Of a stretch of 8,758 nucleotides of DNA, positions 1-6,721 are shown in pieces. The position numbers were made by a program, and so were the translations under genes. This DNA comes from Actinomycetes bacterium (GTDB lineage: Bacteria > Actinomycetota > Acidimicrobiia > Acidimicrobiales > Palsa-688). Position 1 is the stretch's first letter; every line of letters starts with the position of its first letter. A model generated the notes under the pieces. The model was not told the origin of the DNA, did no database searches, and worked only from the letters and a program-made list of their open reading frames with translations. The stretch is from assembly GCA_021815935.1 (NCBI GenBank), contig JAKAZH010000068.1, forward strand, positions 1-8,758, read 5' to 3'.

Positions 1-531
1 GTGATCACCTACCGTGTCAACGCGGGTCGAGTTCCCATATCGCACTGGTACTCTGACCGCCGCCAAGGCGGGCGTCTCCTAGGGGAGGTCTGCCATTTCG
101 TCGATACCTGCTCGGCGCTTGCTGGCTGCGCCCCGGTTGAGGTGTCCGCGATGGCGGGGCGCGACGGCGAGTCGCTAAGCGGGACTGATGTCGTGGTTGC
201 TACACGTTTTGCCGACGGCTCGCTGGCGACCGTGAGCTACGGCAGCGGCGGCGATCCTGCGACGCCCAAGGAACGCGTCGAGGTGCTCGGCGGCGGCCAC
301 ACGTTGGTGATCGACGACTTCCGGTCCCTTCGCATGGATGACCGGGAGGTGTGGTCGGCGAGTCAGGACAAGGGTCACGCCGCGTTGGTGTCGGCCTTTG
401 CCCGCTCGCTGGACTCCTCGGGCGGCCAGCAGGAGACAGGGTTGGCACTCGCGGTGTCGAGGGCAACCCTTGCTGCTGTCGGGTCGATCCTCACCGGCGA
501 GCCGGTGTCCGTACCAGGCGGGGAAGCTTGA
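1..531 (+). CDS. Gfo/Idh/MocA-type oxidoreductase, C-terminal part (probably half of a bi-domain oxidoreductase), 5' truncated by window
   Basis: The frame is open from the first base and ends with TGA at 529-531, giving 176 residues. The opening GTG is not taken as a start, because the NAD(P)-binding Rossmann half and the EKP motif normal for this family are missing and should lie upstream. What is present is the C-terminal alpha/beta substrate domain: a GGRLLGEVCHFVD stretch at about residues 23-35 (the H and D of the usual CHFxD motif), then the FADGSLATVSY strand at about 70-80, PKERVEVLGG at about 89-98, and a closing DKGH helix near 123-126. PKERVEV and DKGH are what I associate with bi-domain oxidoreductases (alcohol-dehydrogenase-like half plus Gfo/Idh/MocA half) found in polysaccharide clusters. 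Its stop overlaps the next start by four bases. Family is well supported; the bi-domain architecture is inference, and the substrate, probably a nucleotide sugar or glycan unit, is unknown. Confidence 0.82.
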   Translation: MITYRVNAGRVPISHWYSDRRQGGRLLGEVCHFVDTCSALAGCAPVEVSAMAGRDGESLSGTDVVVATRFADGSLATVSYGSGGDPATPKERVEVLGGGHTLVIDDFRSLRMDDREVWSASQDKGHAALVSAFARSLDSSGGQQETGLALAVSRATLAAVGSILTGEPVSVPGGEA

Positions 532-1394
532 GAGTTCTGCTCACCGGGGGAAGTGGGTTTCTCGGAAGGTCGGTGCTGGTCGCCTTGGCGCAGTGGGGCC
601 ATAACGTCGTCGCGCTCGCGCGAAGCGCCAACGCCGCCACGGTGGTGTCCGGCCTCGGCGCCGAGGTTCTCGGCGGCGACCTCGACGATCCCAGGGGGCT
701 CGACGACGCGTTCAGGTCGTCGAGCGCGGAGGCGCTCGTCAATCTCGCGTCGCTCGGCTTCGGCCACGCGCCGGCAATCACTGCCGCCGCGGAAGAGGCC
801 GGGATCACCCGCGCGCTGTTCGTGTCGACCACCGCTATCTTCACGACCTTGCCCGCAGCTTCGAAGGCAGTGCGGATAGCAGCCGAGCAGGCAATCGAGG
901 CCAGCAGCATGCACACGACGATCGTCCGGCCGACGATGATCTACGGCAAGCCAGGTGACCGCAACATGTCCAGGTTGCTCCGCTTCTTGCGACGAAGCAC
1001 CCTGGTGCCGCTTCCTGGCGGCGGCGAGCGGCTGATGCAGCCTGTGCACGTCGACGACCTTGCCGACTTCGTGGTTGACGCGTTCGACTGCCATGCCGCG
1101 ATCGGACGAAGCTTCGACGTCGCCGGGCCGGACCCACTCACCTTGCGTCGGATCGTCACCGAAGCAGCGACCGCTACGGGGAAGCGTGCGGTGATCGTAC
1201 AGGTCCCACTCGGCCCGGCGATCGGAGCGGTCCGACTCTACGAGGGGCTCGCATCCAAGCCGAGGCTGAAGGTGGAGCAGCTTCTTCGACTAGACGAGGA
1301 CAAAGCATTCGACATAGGACCGGCCCGTTCTCTCGGCTACTCCCCTCGCTCGTTCGCAGACGGCATCTCGGCCGAGGCGAAGCTCCTAAGGTGA
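528..1394 (+). CDS. Atypical extended SDR, NAD-dependent epimerase/dehydratase-like (288 aa)
   Basis: Translation from TTG at 528 starts MRVLLTGGSGFLG, so the nucleotide-binding GGxGxxG loop (residues 7-13) sits exactly at the N-terminus. This decides the start: the frame is open back to 351, but that extension only shadows the upstream gene. The TTG overlaps the previous TGA as TTGA, and the end overlaps the next GTG as GTGA, so three genes look translationally coupled. Other landmarks are DLDDP (51-55), the serine region FVSTTAIF (98-105), VRPTMIYG (133-140) and QPVHVDDLADF (171-181), typical of extended SDRs acting on nucleotide sugars. The lysine of YxxxK is present (K113) but the tyrosine position is proline (P109, in LPAASK). 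No other tyrosine is correctly placed, so it resembles atypical or NmrA-like SDRs. It may be a reductase or epimerase with altered chemistry, or a binding protein. Probably cytoplasmic. Substrate unknown. Confidence 0.85.
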   Translation: MRVLLTGGSGFLGRSVLVALAQWGHNVVALARSANAATVVSGLGAEVLGGDLDDPRGLDDAFRSSSAEALVNLASLGFGHAPAITAAAEEAGITRALFVSTTAIFTTLPAASKAVRIAAEQAIEASSMHTTIVRPTMIYGKPGDRNMSRLLRFLRRSTLVPLPGGGERLMQPVHVDDLADFVVDAFDCHAAIGRSFDVAGPDPLTLRRIVTEAATATGKRAVIVQVPLGPAIGAVRLYEGLASKPRLKVEQLLRLDEDKAFDIGPARSLGYSPRSFADGISAEAKLLR

Positions 1395-3067
1395 ATGTGC
1401 CCTACCCTCCAGACGACCCAGCAGGCCAGCCCGGCCGCGTTGCCCCCGGATTTCTAGAAGTGGCGGCGCTGACAGCGAGGACCGTCGCCCAGCTTCGCCC
1501 AGCCCAGGTCGCGCACCGAGCGCGACTGCGAACGCTAAGAGTGGCAGATCGCCGCTGGCCGTCTACCGTAACCCACCCGATCTCCTCACGCCACGAACAT
1601 CCGCCCGGATGGCCCGGCGGCTATCAGCCAGTGGCGGCCGGGTTCGACCATGGGGATCCACGGCGCATAGCCGCTGGTGACTTCTCGCTCATCGGCGAGG
1701 ACCGCCGTCTAGGCGATCCCGCCGACTGGCACCAGGCTAGCGCTTCGCGCCTTTGGCGGTTCCATCTGCACTACATGGAATGGGCGTGGGCACTGTGTCG
1801 GTGCACCGACAGGGACTGGTCGAGGTCGGCATTCGCGAACCTTTGGAGTTCGTGGAGGTCTGCGACCTCCGCCGGCGACAGGGACGCCTGGTCGCCGTAT
1901 GTTGCATCGCTGCGGCTTTGGATGCTCTGTGCTGTGTTCGACGCCCTCGTAGAGGGCACCGGGATCGAGGACGATGTGGTCGGACAGATCGCCTGGCACG
2001 CGGGTTACGTCCGCTCCCATCTTGAGCTCGACGTCGGCGGCAACCACCTCATGAAGAATCTGAAGGCACTTGCCGGGGCGGGGGTGTTCCTCGGACGCGA
2101 CGACCTGGTTGGGTTCGCGAAGGCACAGCTAGAGGGGCAGCTCGGCGTACAGGTCTTGGCTGATGGGGGCCACTACGAACGTTCCCCGTCTTATCATTGC
2201 CAGGTCCTCGAGGACCTGATCGACGTGCGAGCGTTGTTGGCCGCCGCGGGTAAGCAGCCCTCGGAAAGTCTCACCAAATCGATCGAGGCGATGCGTGCTT
2301 GGCTTGGCACGATGGTCGGCAGCGACGGCGAGGTAGCACAATTCAACGACGCCGTGCCGGTAGGCGCAGATCGCATCGCCGCTTTGAAGCCGAGTCCACC
2401 TCCCAACGGTCCCTTGGTGGTACTGGGCGATTCGGGCTATATCGTGCTGCGCCCCGACGACAGGGTTCAGATGATCTGTGACGTTGGAGTCCCCTCCCCG
2501 AGGGATCTTCCGGCGCACGCCCACGCCGGCTGCCTGTCGTTCGAGATGTACCTCGACGGGCAGAAAGTGGTCGTGGATACCGCGACATCGACCTACGAGC
2601 CGGGACCACGCCGCACCTACGAGCGATCCACCCAAGCACACAGCACAGTCGAGGTCGACGGTAAGGACCAGAGCGAGGTCTGGGGGACGTTCCGCGCAGC
2701 TCGGCGGGCGCGGCCCACGCTGGAACGGGTGGTCGTCGAGGAAGGTAGGATCACAGTTGTGGGCTCCCACGACGGCTACCGGCGGCTGTATGGCTCGCCG
2801 ACACACCGTCGCCGTTGGAGTGCCTCACCGGGGAGTTTACTCGTCGAGGACGAGGTGACAGGCACTGGGCGCTGCAAGGTTGTCAGCCGGCTCTACATCG
2901 CCGAGCAGGCAGCCGGGTTGGCGATCACTGGCCTGGGGGGACCGGTATCGGTTGAGGACTGCACCGTGGCGCAGGGATTTGGGCAGACTCGACACGCATC
3001 TCGCTACCTGATCGACTCAGGGGGCGGACAGCTGCCGGTGACCTTGTCATGGCGGCTCGAGTGGTGA
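1391..3067 (+). CDS. Heparinase II/III family protein (558 aa)
   Basis: The product has the two-part layout of heparinase II/III-like proteins of polysaccharide clusters. A helical N-terminal domain holds LWRFHLHYMEWAW (about 121-133), GGNHLMKN (216-223) and HYERSPSYH (261-269). A beta-rich C-terminal domain begins near residue 345 and contains AHAHAGCLSFEMYLDG (375-390) and a TYEPGPRRTYERS segment from 401. In heparinase II/III-type lyases the conserved Asn/His, Tyr and HxH residues form the active site that breaks uronic-acid linkages by beta-elimination, or they bind metal. I see no signal peptide or membrane segment; the N-terminus carries an arginine-rich RTVAQLRPAQV helix. A cytoplasmic or biosynthetic role is therefore at least as likely as extracellular degradation. 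GTG at 1391 overlaps the upstream TGA; a second GTG at 1397 is an alternative start. Close linkage to oxidoreductase, SDR and AsnB genes suggests glycan tailoring, for example uronate or acidic-sugar processing. Family confident, substrate unknown. Confidence 0.88.
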   Translation: MNVPYPPDDPAGQPGRVAPGFLEVAALTARTVAQLRPAQVAHRARLRTLRVADRRWPSTVTHPISSRHEHPPGWPGGYQPVAAGFDHGDPRRIAAGDFSLIGEDRRLGDPADWHQASASRLWRFHLHYMEWAWALCRCTDRDWSRSAFANLWSSWRSATSAGDRDAWSPYVASLRLWMLCAVFDALVEGTGIEDDVVGQIAWHAGYVRSHLELDVGGNHLMKNLKALAGAGVFLGRDDLVGFAKAQLEGQLGVQVLADGGHYERSPSYHCQVLEDLIDVRALLAAAGKQPSESLTKSIEAMRAWLGTMVGSDGEVAQFNDAVPVGADRIAALKPSPPPNGPLVVLGDSGYIVLRPDDRVQMICDVGVPSPRDLPAHAHAGCLSFEMYLDGQKVVVDTATSTYEPGPRRTYERSTQAHSTVEVDGKDQSEVWGTFRAARRARPTLERVVVEEGRITVVGSHDGYRRLYGSPTHRRRWSASPGSLLVEDEVTGTGRCKVVSRLYIAEQAAGLAITGLGGPVSVEDCTVAQGFGQTRHASRYLIDSGGGQLPVTLSWRLEW

Positions 3068-3149
3068 GCGGCTACGTCATCCCAACAGGTTCGGGCACAA
3101 CGACCGGCGACTGGGCACGGCCGATCCCCGAGGCTGGTATCGGTACCTG

Positions 3150-5018
3150 ATGTGCGGCTGGTTGGGAGTTTTCGGGGCTAGCGTTCCCGATTCGATTCTA
3201 CGGTCCGCCTCGGACACATTGGCGAGCCGAGGGCCAGACGGCTCTGGGCTTCGCTCGGTCCGCGATTGCGCTTTGCCATACTCAGTGGCTCATCGTCGCC
3301 TCAGCATCCAGGACCTTTCACCGAATGGGTCTCAGCCGATGACCGATGAGGAGCGCATGGTAACCGTCGTGTACAACGGCGAGCTCTACAACGCTCCGCT
3401 GTTGCGGGGCGAACTCAGCGGGAAAGGTCACAGGTTTCGTTCCACCTCGGACACCGAAGTTCTTCTCCGTGGATATATCGAGTGGGGGGACGCAGTTGTC
3501 GGGCGCATCGAAGGGATATTCTCCTTCGCGATAGTCGATGAGAAGGCGGGACGAGTGTTGCTGGCCCGAGATCGACTCGGGGTCAAGCCCCTCTACTGGT
3601 CTGTCTCTGACGGACGACTTGCTGCGGGTTCAGCCCCACGAGCACTCCTAGCAGTCCAACCTGACGTCCGACACGATATCGATCGCGTCGCTCTTGCGCA
3701 GTTTCTCACCCTTCTATGGATCCCCCATCCCAGAACTCCCTGGGTAGACATAAAGAAGCTTGCACCTGGGCACGCCCTATCATTTCGCAACGGTATTGCG
3801 AAGACCTGGCGCTACTGGGAGGGAGAGATTGCCCAAGAGTCTCCCCTCGACGCCCATAGCCTCTTCACAGCGCTTTCCGGCGCAGTATCACGCCAGCTTC
3901 TAAGTGATGTTCCGGTGGGGCTCTTACTGTCTGGTGGTCTCGATTCCACCCTTCTCGGCTACATGATGATGGACCACTATGAAGTGGGGGCACTCCAAGC
4001 ATTGACAGCGGCATACGAGACTGATGCGCAGAAATTGGAGTTAGCACCCGACGATTCCGTATTCGCGCGTGACGTCGCCAGTCGATGCAGCGCGATGAAC
4101 CTCAACGAGATTACCATCGACATAGATGCAGATCGCGATGTCGACGCTCTTAGCCGGCACTTCGATGATCCCGTGGCAGATCCCGCCGCAATTACGCTAT
4201 ATCGACTGTGCCAGGCCAGCGATTCCAAGGTCCTGATCTCAGGGGTTGGGGGCGAGGAGCTATGGGCGGGATACCCGCGGCACCGCAACCTCGGCGTTGC
4301 ACGTCGGGTGGCCAGGGCACCTGTCATGTCGAGAATGGTCGCCTCTAGAGCGTCTGGAGTGATGTATGGAGCCCGGCCGGGTCCGGCATATGGTGCGAGA
4401 CGGAACCTCCAGAAGTTGGCCCGTGCCGTCGGAGAACGGCGACCACCTCACTACTGGCGAATGATGTCCCAACTCACGTTCGACGAACTCGACGCTCTCG
4501 TCCCCGGGGCTGCGTCACAAGCCCACGAGGAGCTGGATTCACAGACGGCAAGACTTGACCAGATAACCCTGGATCAGGCACTCAGGTTTGATCGAGATCA
4601 GTTCCTACCCAATCTAAATCTGGCCTATGTCGACAAAGCATCGATGGCAACGGGAGTCGAAGTGCGGGTACCGATGCTCGATGAGCACGTAGTAGGCATC
4701 ACCTACGCAGCTGACGCAGAGACCTTTCTCGTGAACGGCGTCACCAAATTCCCTCTACGACAGGCAGCCGAGAGAACCGTGCCCCGCATGATCATCGACA
4801 GGCCCAAGAGTGGATTCGGAGGACCAGCCCGAGCATGGTTCAGAGGAGATAAGCGAGATCGCCTCCTGGGCCGCGTCGATTCCCTGGCGGACTCTGGTCT
4901 CGTTGAGCGCCAGGCAGCGCACCACATCTATCAATCGGCGGCCTCCGGCCGTCGAGATGCATCCCTTGCCGCGTGGGCGCTCGTATGCCTTCAAGCATGG
5001 CAAGACGCACATGGATGA
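3150..5018 (+). CDS. asnB: Asparagine synthase (glutamine-hydrolysing)-like amidotransferase, AsnB family (622 aa)
   Basis: The start is fixed by MCGWLGVFG: in this family the initiator Met is removed to expose Cys2 as the N-terminal nucleophile of the glutaminase domain. That domain (about 1-210) also shows SRGPDG (26-31), AHRRLS (47-52), VYNGELYN (74-81) and SDTEV (100-104). The C-terminal synthetase domain has the ATP pyrophosphatase loop LSGGLDST (260-267), then SGVGGEELWAGYPRH (364-378), ASMATGVEVRVPMLD (497-511) and RPKSGFGGPA (551-560). All key motifs are intact and the length is normal. Known chemistry is transfer of glutamine ammonia to an adenylylated carboxylate. The gene follows the heparinase-like gene by 82 bases, with no strong Shine-Dalgarno visible. 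In polysaccharide clusters such enzymes are often implicated in amidating sugar acids or linked peptides; that role is inference. By eye it uses more A/T-ending and AGA, ATA, CTA and GTA codons than its neighbours, possibly pointing to a different origin. Confidence 0.93.
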   Translation: MCGWLGVFGASVPDSILRSASDTLASRGPDGSGLRSVRDCALPYSVAHRRLSIQDLSPNGSQPMTDEERMVTVVYNGELYNAPLLRGELSGKGHRFRSTSDTEVLLRGYIEWGDAVVGRIEGIFSFAIVDEKAGRVLLARDRLGVKPLYWSVSDGRLAAGSAPRALLAVQPDVRHDIDRVALAQFLTLLWIPHPRTPWVDIKKLAPGHALSFRNGIAKTWRYWEGEIAQESPLDAHSLFTALSGAVSRQLLSDVPVGLLLSGGLDSTLLGYMMMDHYEVGALQALTAAYETDAQKLELAPDDSVFARDVASRCSAMNLNEITIDIDADRDVDALSRHFDDPVADPAAITLYRLCQASDSKVLISGVGGEELWAGYPRHRNLGVARRVARAPVMSRMVASRASGVMYGARPGPAYGARRNLQKLARAVGERRPPHYWRMMSQLTFDELDALVPGAASQAHEELDSQTARLDQITLDQALRFDRDQFLPNLNLAYVDKASMATGVEVRVPMLDEHVVGITYAADAETFLVNGVTKFPLRQAAERTVPRMIIDRPKSGFGGPARAWFRGDKRDRLLGRVDSLADSGLVERQAAHHIYQSAASGRRDASLAAWALVCLQAWQDAHG

Positions 5019-5066
5019 GGGTGCGGGGCTAAAGGACTGACCTACGTAGCGATGGGAATAACGTCG

Positions 5067-5168
5067 TCGGATTATTCCGAGGATCGGATTATGCCGAGTC
5101 TTGGCGATACGCTGCACATCTTCCCTGGTCGGATGAGTTGAGGTCGGGATCGACCCGGCATAATCCGA
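5067..5168 (+). repeat. Three copies of a TCGGATTATGCCGA-type motif (two direct, one inverted)
   Basis: TCGGATTATTCCGAG lies at 5067-5081 and TCGGATTATGCCGAG at 5084-5098, a tandem pair with 17-base period and one mismatch. CGGCATAATCCGA at 5156-5168 is the exact reverse complement of 13 bases of the second copy. The first copy is itself a near-palindrome (TCGGA, four bases, TCCGA). The group lies just after asnB and just before the integrase remnant. Such short direct and inverted repeats near tyrosine recombinase genes are often core-type binding sites at element ends or operators. Which of these applies cannot be told here. Confidence 0.75.
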
Positions 5169-5219
5169 ACGCCCAGGGCGAGGCTTCCTACTTGAGGTGT
5201 CGACCAAGGAGGAAGCGCC

Positions 5220-5412
5220 ATGAGATCGTCCGAAGGTGCCACCTCCAAGTCGACGACCACGAGGCTGCGGTCGTTGTTGCGGTTCTTGTAGGTGAAGGGC
5301 CTGACCCCGGTCGCGCTGGCGGGGACGTGCTTTCGGTGGCGTCGTGGCGCCTGGCGCCGCTTTCCAAGGCCTTGACGCATCCACACGTGGCAGCCCTGCT
5401 GGCCAACAACGG
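5220..5412 (+). pseudogene. Tyrosine recombinase (phage-type integrase) remnant, core-binding region only
   Basis: A strong Shine-Dalgarno, AAGGAGG at 5206-5212, lies 7 bases before ATG at 5220. The reading is MRSSEGATSKSTTTRLRSLL, then RFL, an in-frame TAG at 5289-5291, then VKGLTPVALAG. The similarity continues one frame over from about 5321-5326 as LSVASWRLAPLSKALTHPHV and AALLA, which implies a one-base loss. TRLRSLLRFL...GLTPVALAG...SVASWRLA..PKALTHPHVAALLA is the N-terminal core-binding domain as I know it in actinobacterial site-specific integrases. All catalytic boxes (R, K, HxxR, Y) are absent; similarity stops near 5412. The good ribosome site before a fragment beginning mid-domain suggests the start of another small gene was joined to it. 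With a stop, a frameshift and no catalytic domain, it cannot recombine DNA. Confidence 0.75.
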
Positions 5413-5695
5413 GATCTTGCAACTGACCGAACTCTTCGTGAAGAACTACTAATCGGCTTCACGCGACAATCCGGGTATCCGCCTCCGCATCGCGGCCAAC
5501 AACCGGGTGGCCCCCCTTCTTGTCTTGGGGGTCCGTAGGTCTCGTGGATCGAGTTGGCCATGTCGATCGTGAAAGCCGCCTCAAGATCATCAGAAGCGGC
5601 ACCCGACGCCCAGGGTCGGCCAAGCAACACCGTCGACGCCGAGTTCAACTGGCGGGTGGACGCCCACCAGAAGCCACGCAGGACAGTTTCCGAGC
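5413..5695. other. Unassigned stretch between two recombinase remnants
   Basis: No convincing gene is seen on either strand. The 10-mer GGCCAACAAC occurs at 5401-5410 and again at 5494-5503, in the same phase. In that + frame the second copy lies in RDNPGIRLRIAANNRVAPL, which faintly resembles a leucine-rich-variant or HEAT-like repeat, but a stop (TAA at 5450-5452) separates the copies. A GC-rich hairpin with 7 of 8 paired positions (5509-5516 with 5527-5534) has no T-run after it. I treat the stretch as decayed sequence of unknown origin. Confidence 0.4.
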
Positions 5696-6490
5696 TTGAG
5701 GGGGCCGTTTTCGCATGCCCGAGGAGCGCCTCGCAGTCGTCGAACGGCGAGCGCACTATTTACCACCCGGCTCAAGACGACCGAGCTGCCCCGCCGCGAA
5801 TGGCCCGTGGTCATCTTGGATCACCATGACGGTTACATCACCTGGGAGCAGTTCTTGGCTATCGAGGCGAAACTCGCTGCGGACCGCACCACCACCGGAG
5901 CCCGACCGCCCCGGGAGGGCGGCGCACTATGCCAAGGCATCATCTTCTGCGGGGGATGCGGGCGCCCGATGAGTACCTACTCGGCCGGAGGCCACGACTA
6001 CTACGACTGCGCTCACGCCCGACAAGACCACACCGCCACCCCAACATGCCGGTCGGTGCGCGCCGACACCATCGACGCCGCAGTCAGTGATTGTCTGTGG
6101 GCGCTGTCTGCGGTGAGGAACTCACCTTGGCGCTGGCCGCCGCCGACGAGGTCACCGAACGACGATCGCGCTCCACCCGCGCCTGTGAGCTGGCGGTGGA
6201 ACGTACCCAGTATCAAGCCGACCGGGCCGAACGGGCCCTGGTCGCTGTCGAACCGGAGAATCGTCTGGTGGGCCGCTCCGACCACCTCGAACCGGGACCG
6301 CAAACGACTCTTACGAACGTTGATCGCCGATGTCACACTGATCCCTGACGTCGAACGGGCCAAGCTGCGCATCGGGATCCGCTGGTGTTCAGGCAGCAGC
6401 GAAGAACTGCTGGCGCAGCACATGAGCCGCATACACGAAATCCGCCGCACCGCCCCCGAAGCTATCGAGCTCGCCCGGCGAATCGGCCCC
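5696..6490 (+). pseudogene. Large serine recombinase remnant (zinc-ribbon and C-terminal part)
   Basis: From about 5768 the frame reads KTTELPRREWPVVI, then DHHDGYITWEQF, REGGALCQGIIFCGGCGRP, YYDCAHARQDHTATPTCRSV. This is the recombinase domain end plus the zinc beta-ribbon (Cys pairs) of large serine recombinases. Near 6106-6113 one base appears missing; the protein continues in another frame as EELTLALAAADEVTERR and RSTRACELAVERTQYQADRA up to PENRLV. At about 6268-6275 it jumps back to the first frame at APTTSNRDRKRLLRTLIADV. The usual coiled-coil stretch between those two segments, about 50 residues from my memory of the family, is missing. The catalytic N-terminal domain (active-site serine) is absent; upstream of about 5700 similarity is lost. 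Open frames survive by chance: one 317-codon frame spans 5696-6649 but mixes real and shadow sequence. It is inactive as a recombinase. Confidence 0.78.
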
Positions 6491-6493
6491 GTT

Positions 6494-6649
6494 CATGTCG
6501 TGCAGCGCTACTTGGGCCATCGCTCAACTGAGATGACCATGCGTTACGCGAACCCTCAGGAATTGCATCGGCCGCGAGAGAAAGCCCAGGTCGTCTGTCG
6601 ATACAGGGCTTGGAGTGCTTCGCGCTGCTGGGCTGTGAATGCCGCCTGA
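6494..6649 (+). pseudogene. C-terminal fragment of a second tyrosine recombinase, fused in frame to the serine recombinase remnant
   Basis: Directly after the serine recombinase tail (TAPEAIELARRIGP) the same frame changes to VVQRYLGHRSTEMTMRYANP. This is the last catalytic block of XerC/D-type tyrosine recombinases: LGH followed nine residues later by the nucleophilic Tyr in MRYA. The frame closes at TGA 6647-6649. The change of family lies at about 6487-6496. This fragment does not look like the C-terminus belonging to the integrase at 5220-5412, whose family, as I recall it, ends differently. It is therefore probably a remnant of an independent element. No catalytic R, K or HxxR box is present, so it is inactive. 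Confidence 0.65.
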
Positions 6650-6659
6650 GCAGGTGGAT

Positions 6660-6688
6660 TTGACAGGCCGTCCCGTTTGATGCATGAT
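6660..6688 (+). promoter_or_regulatory. Candidate sigma-70-type promoter of the recombinase element
   Basis: TTGACA at 6660-6665 matches the -35 consensus. CATGAT at 6683-6688 lies at the ideal 17-base spacing and matches the -10 consensus at four of six positions. It lies 34 bases before the recombinase start, in the right direction. Not tested; AT-poor genomes give few such matches by chance, which favours it. Confidence 0.45.
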
Positions 6689-6690
6689 CA

Positions 6691-6705
6691 TCCCCTTCAA
6701 GGGGA
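6691..6705 (+). repeat. 15-bp palindrome TCCCCTTCAAGGGGA between promoter and recombinase start
   Basis: Seven bases pair perfectly around one central C. It directly follows the candidate -10 element, placing it at the transcription start or in the short leader, 16 bases before the TTG start. Possible roles are an operator for the small HTH protein of the same element, a recombinase-binding site at the element end, or a leader hairpin. TGACAGG also occurs directly repeated at 6661-6667 and 6707-6713, flanking it. Confidence 0.6.
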
Positions 6706-6721
6706 ATGACAGGAGTGTGGT

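Noticed and set aside
351..527. Longer N-terminus for the SDR protein, starting at 351
   Set aside because: The extra 59 residues overlap the oxidoreductase gene and precede the nucleotide-binding loop, which in SDRs lies at the very N-terminus. TTG at 528 fits better.
2129..2806. Minus-strand open frame of 225 codons
   Set aside because: It lies wholly inside the well-supported heparinase-like gene and shows no family motif; a shadow.
5509..5534. Rho-independent terminator hairpin
   Set aside because: The stem (7 of 8 pairs) is GC-rich, but no T-run follows and no intact gene ends just upstream.
4755..5756. Long minus-strand open frame (333 codons)
   Set aside because: It runs antisense through the end of asnB and the integrase remnant. 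Its sequence is rich in Arg, Ser and Pro with no recognisable domain and no ribosome site; it is a shadow frame of GC-rich DNA.
5696..6649. A functional 317-residue recombinase
   Set aside because: The middle (about 6110-6270) is out of frame relative to real homology, the catalytic N-terminus is missing and the tail is from another family.
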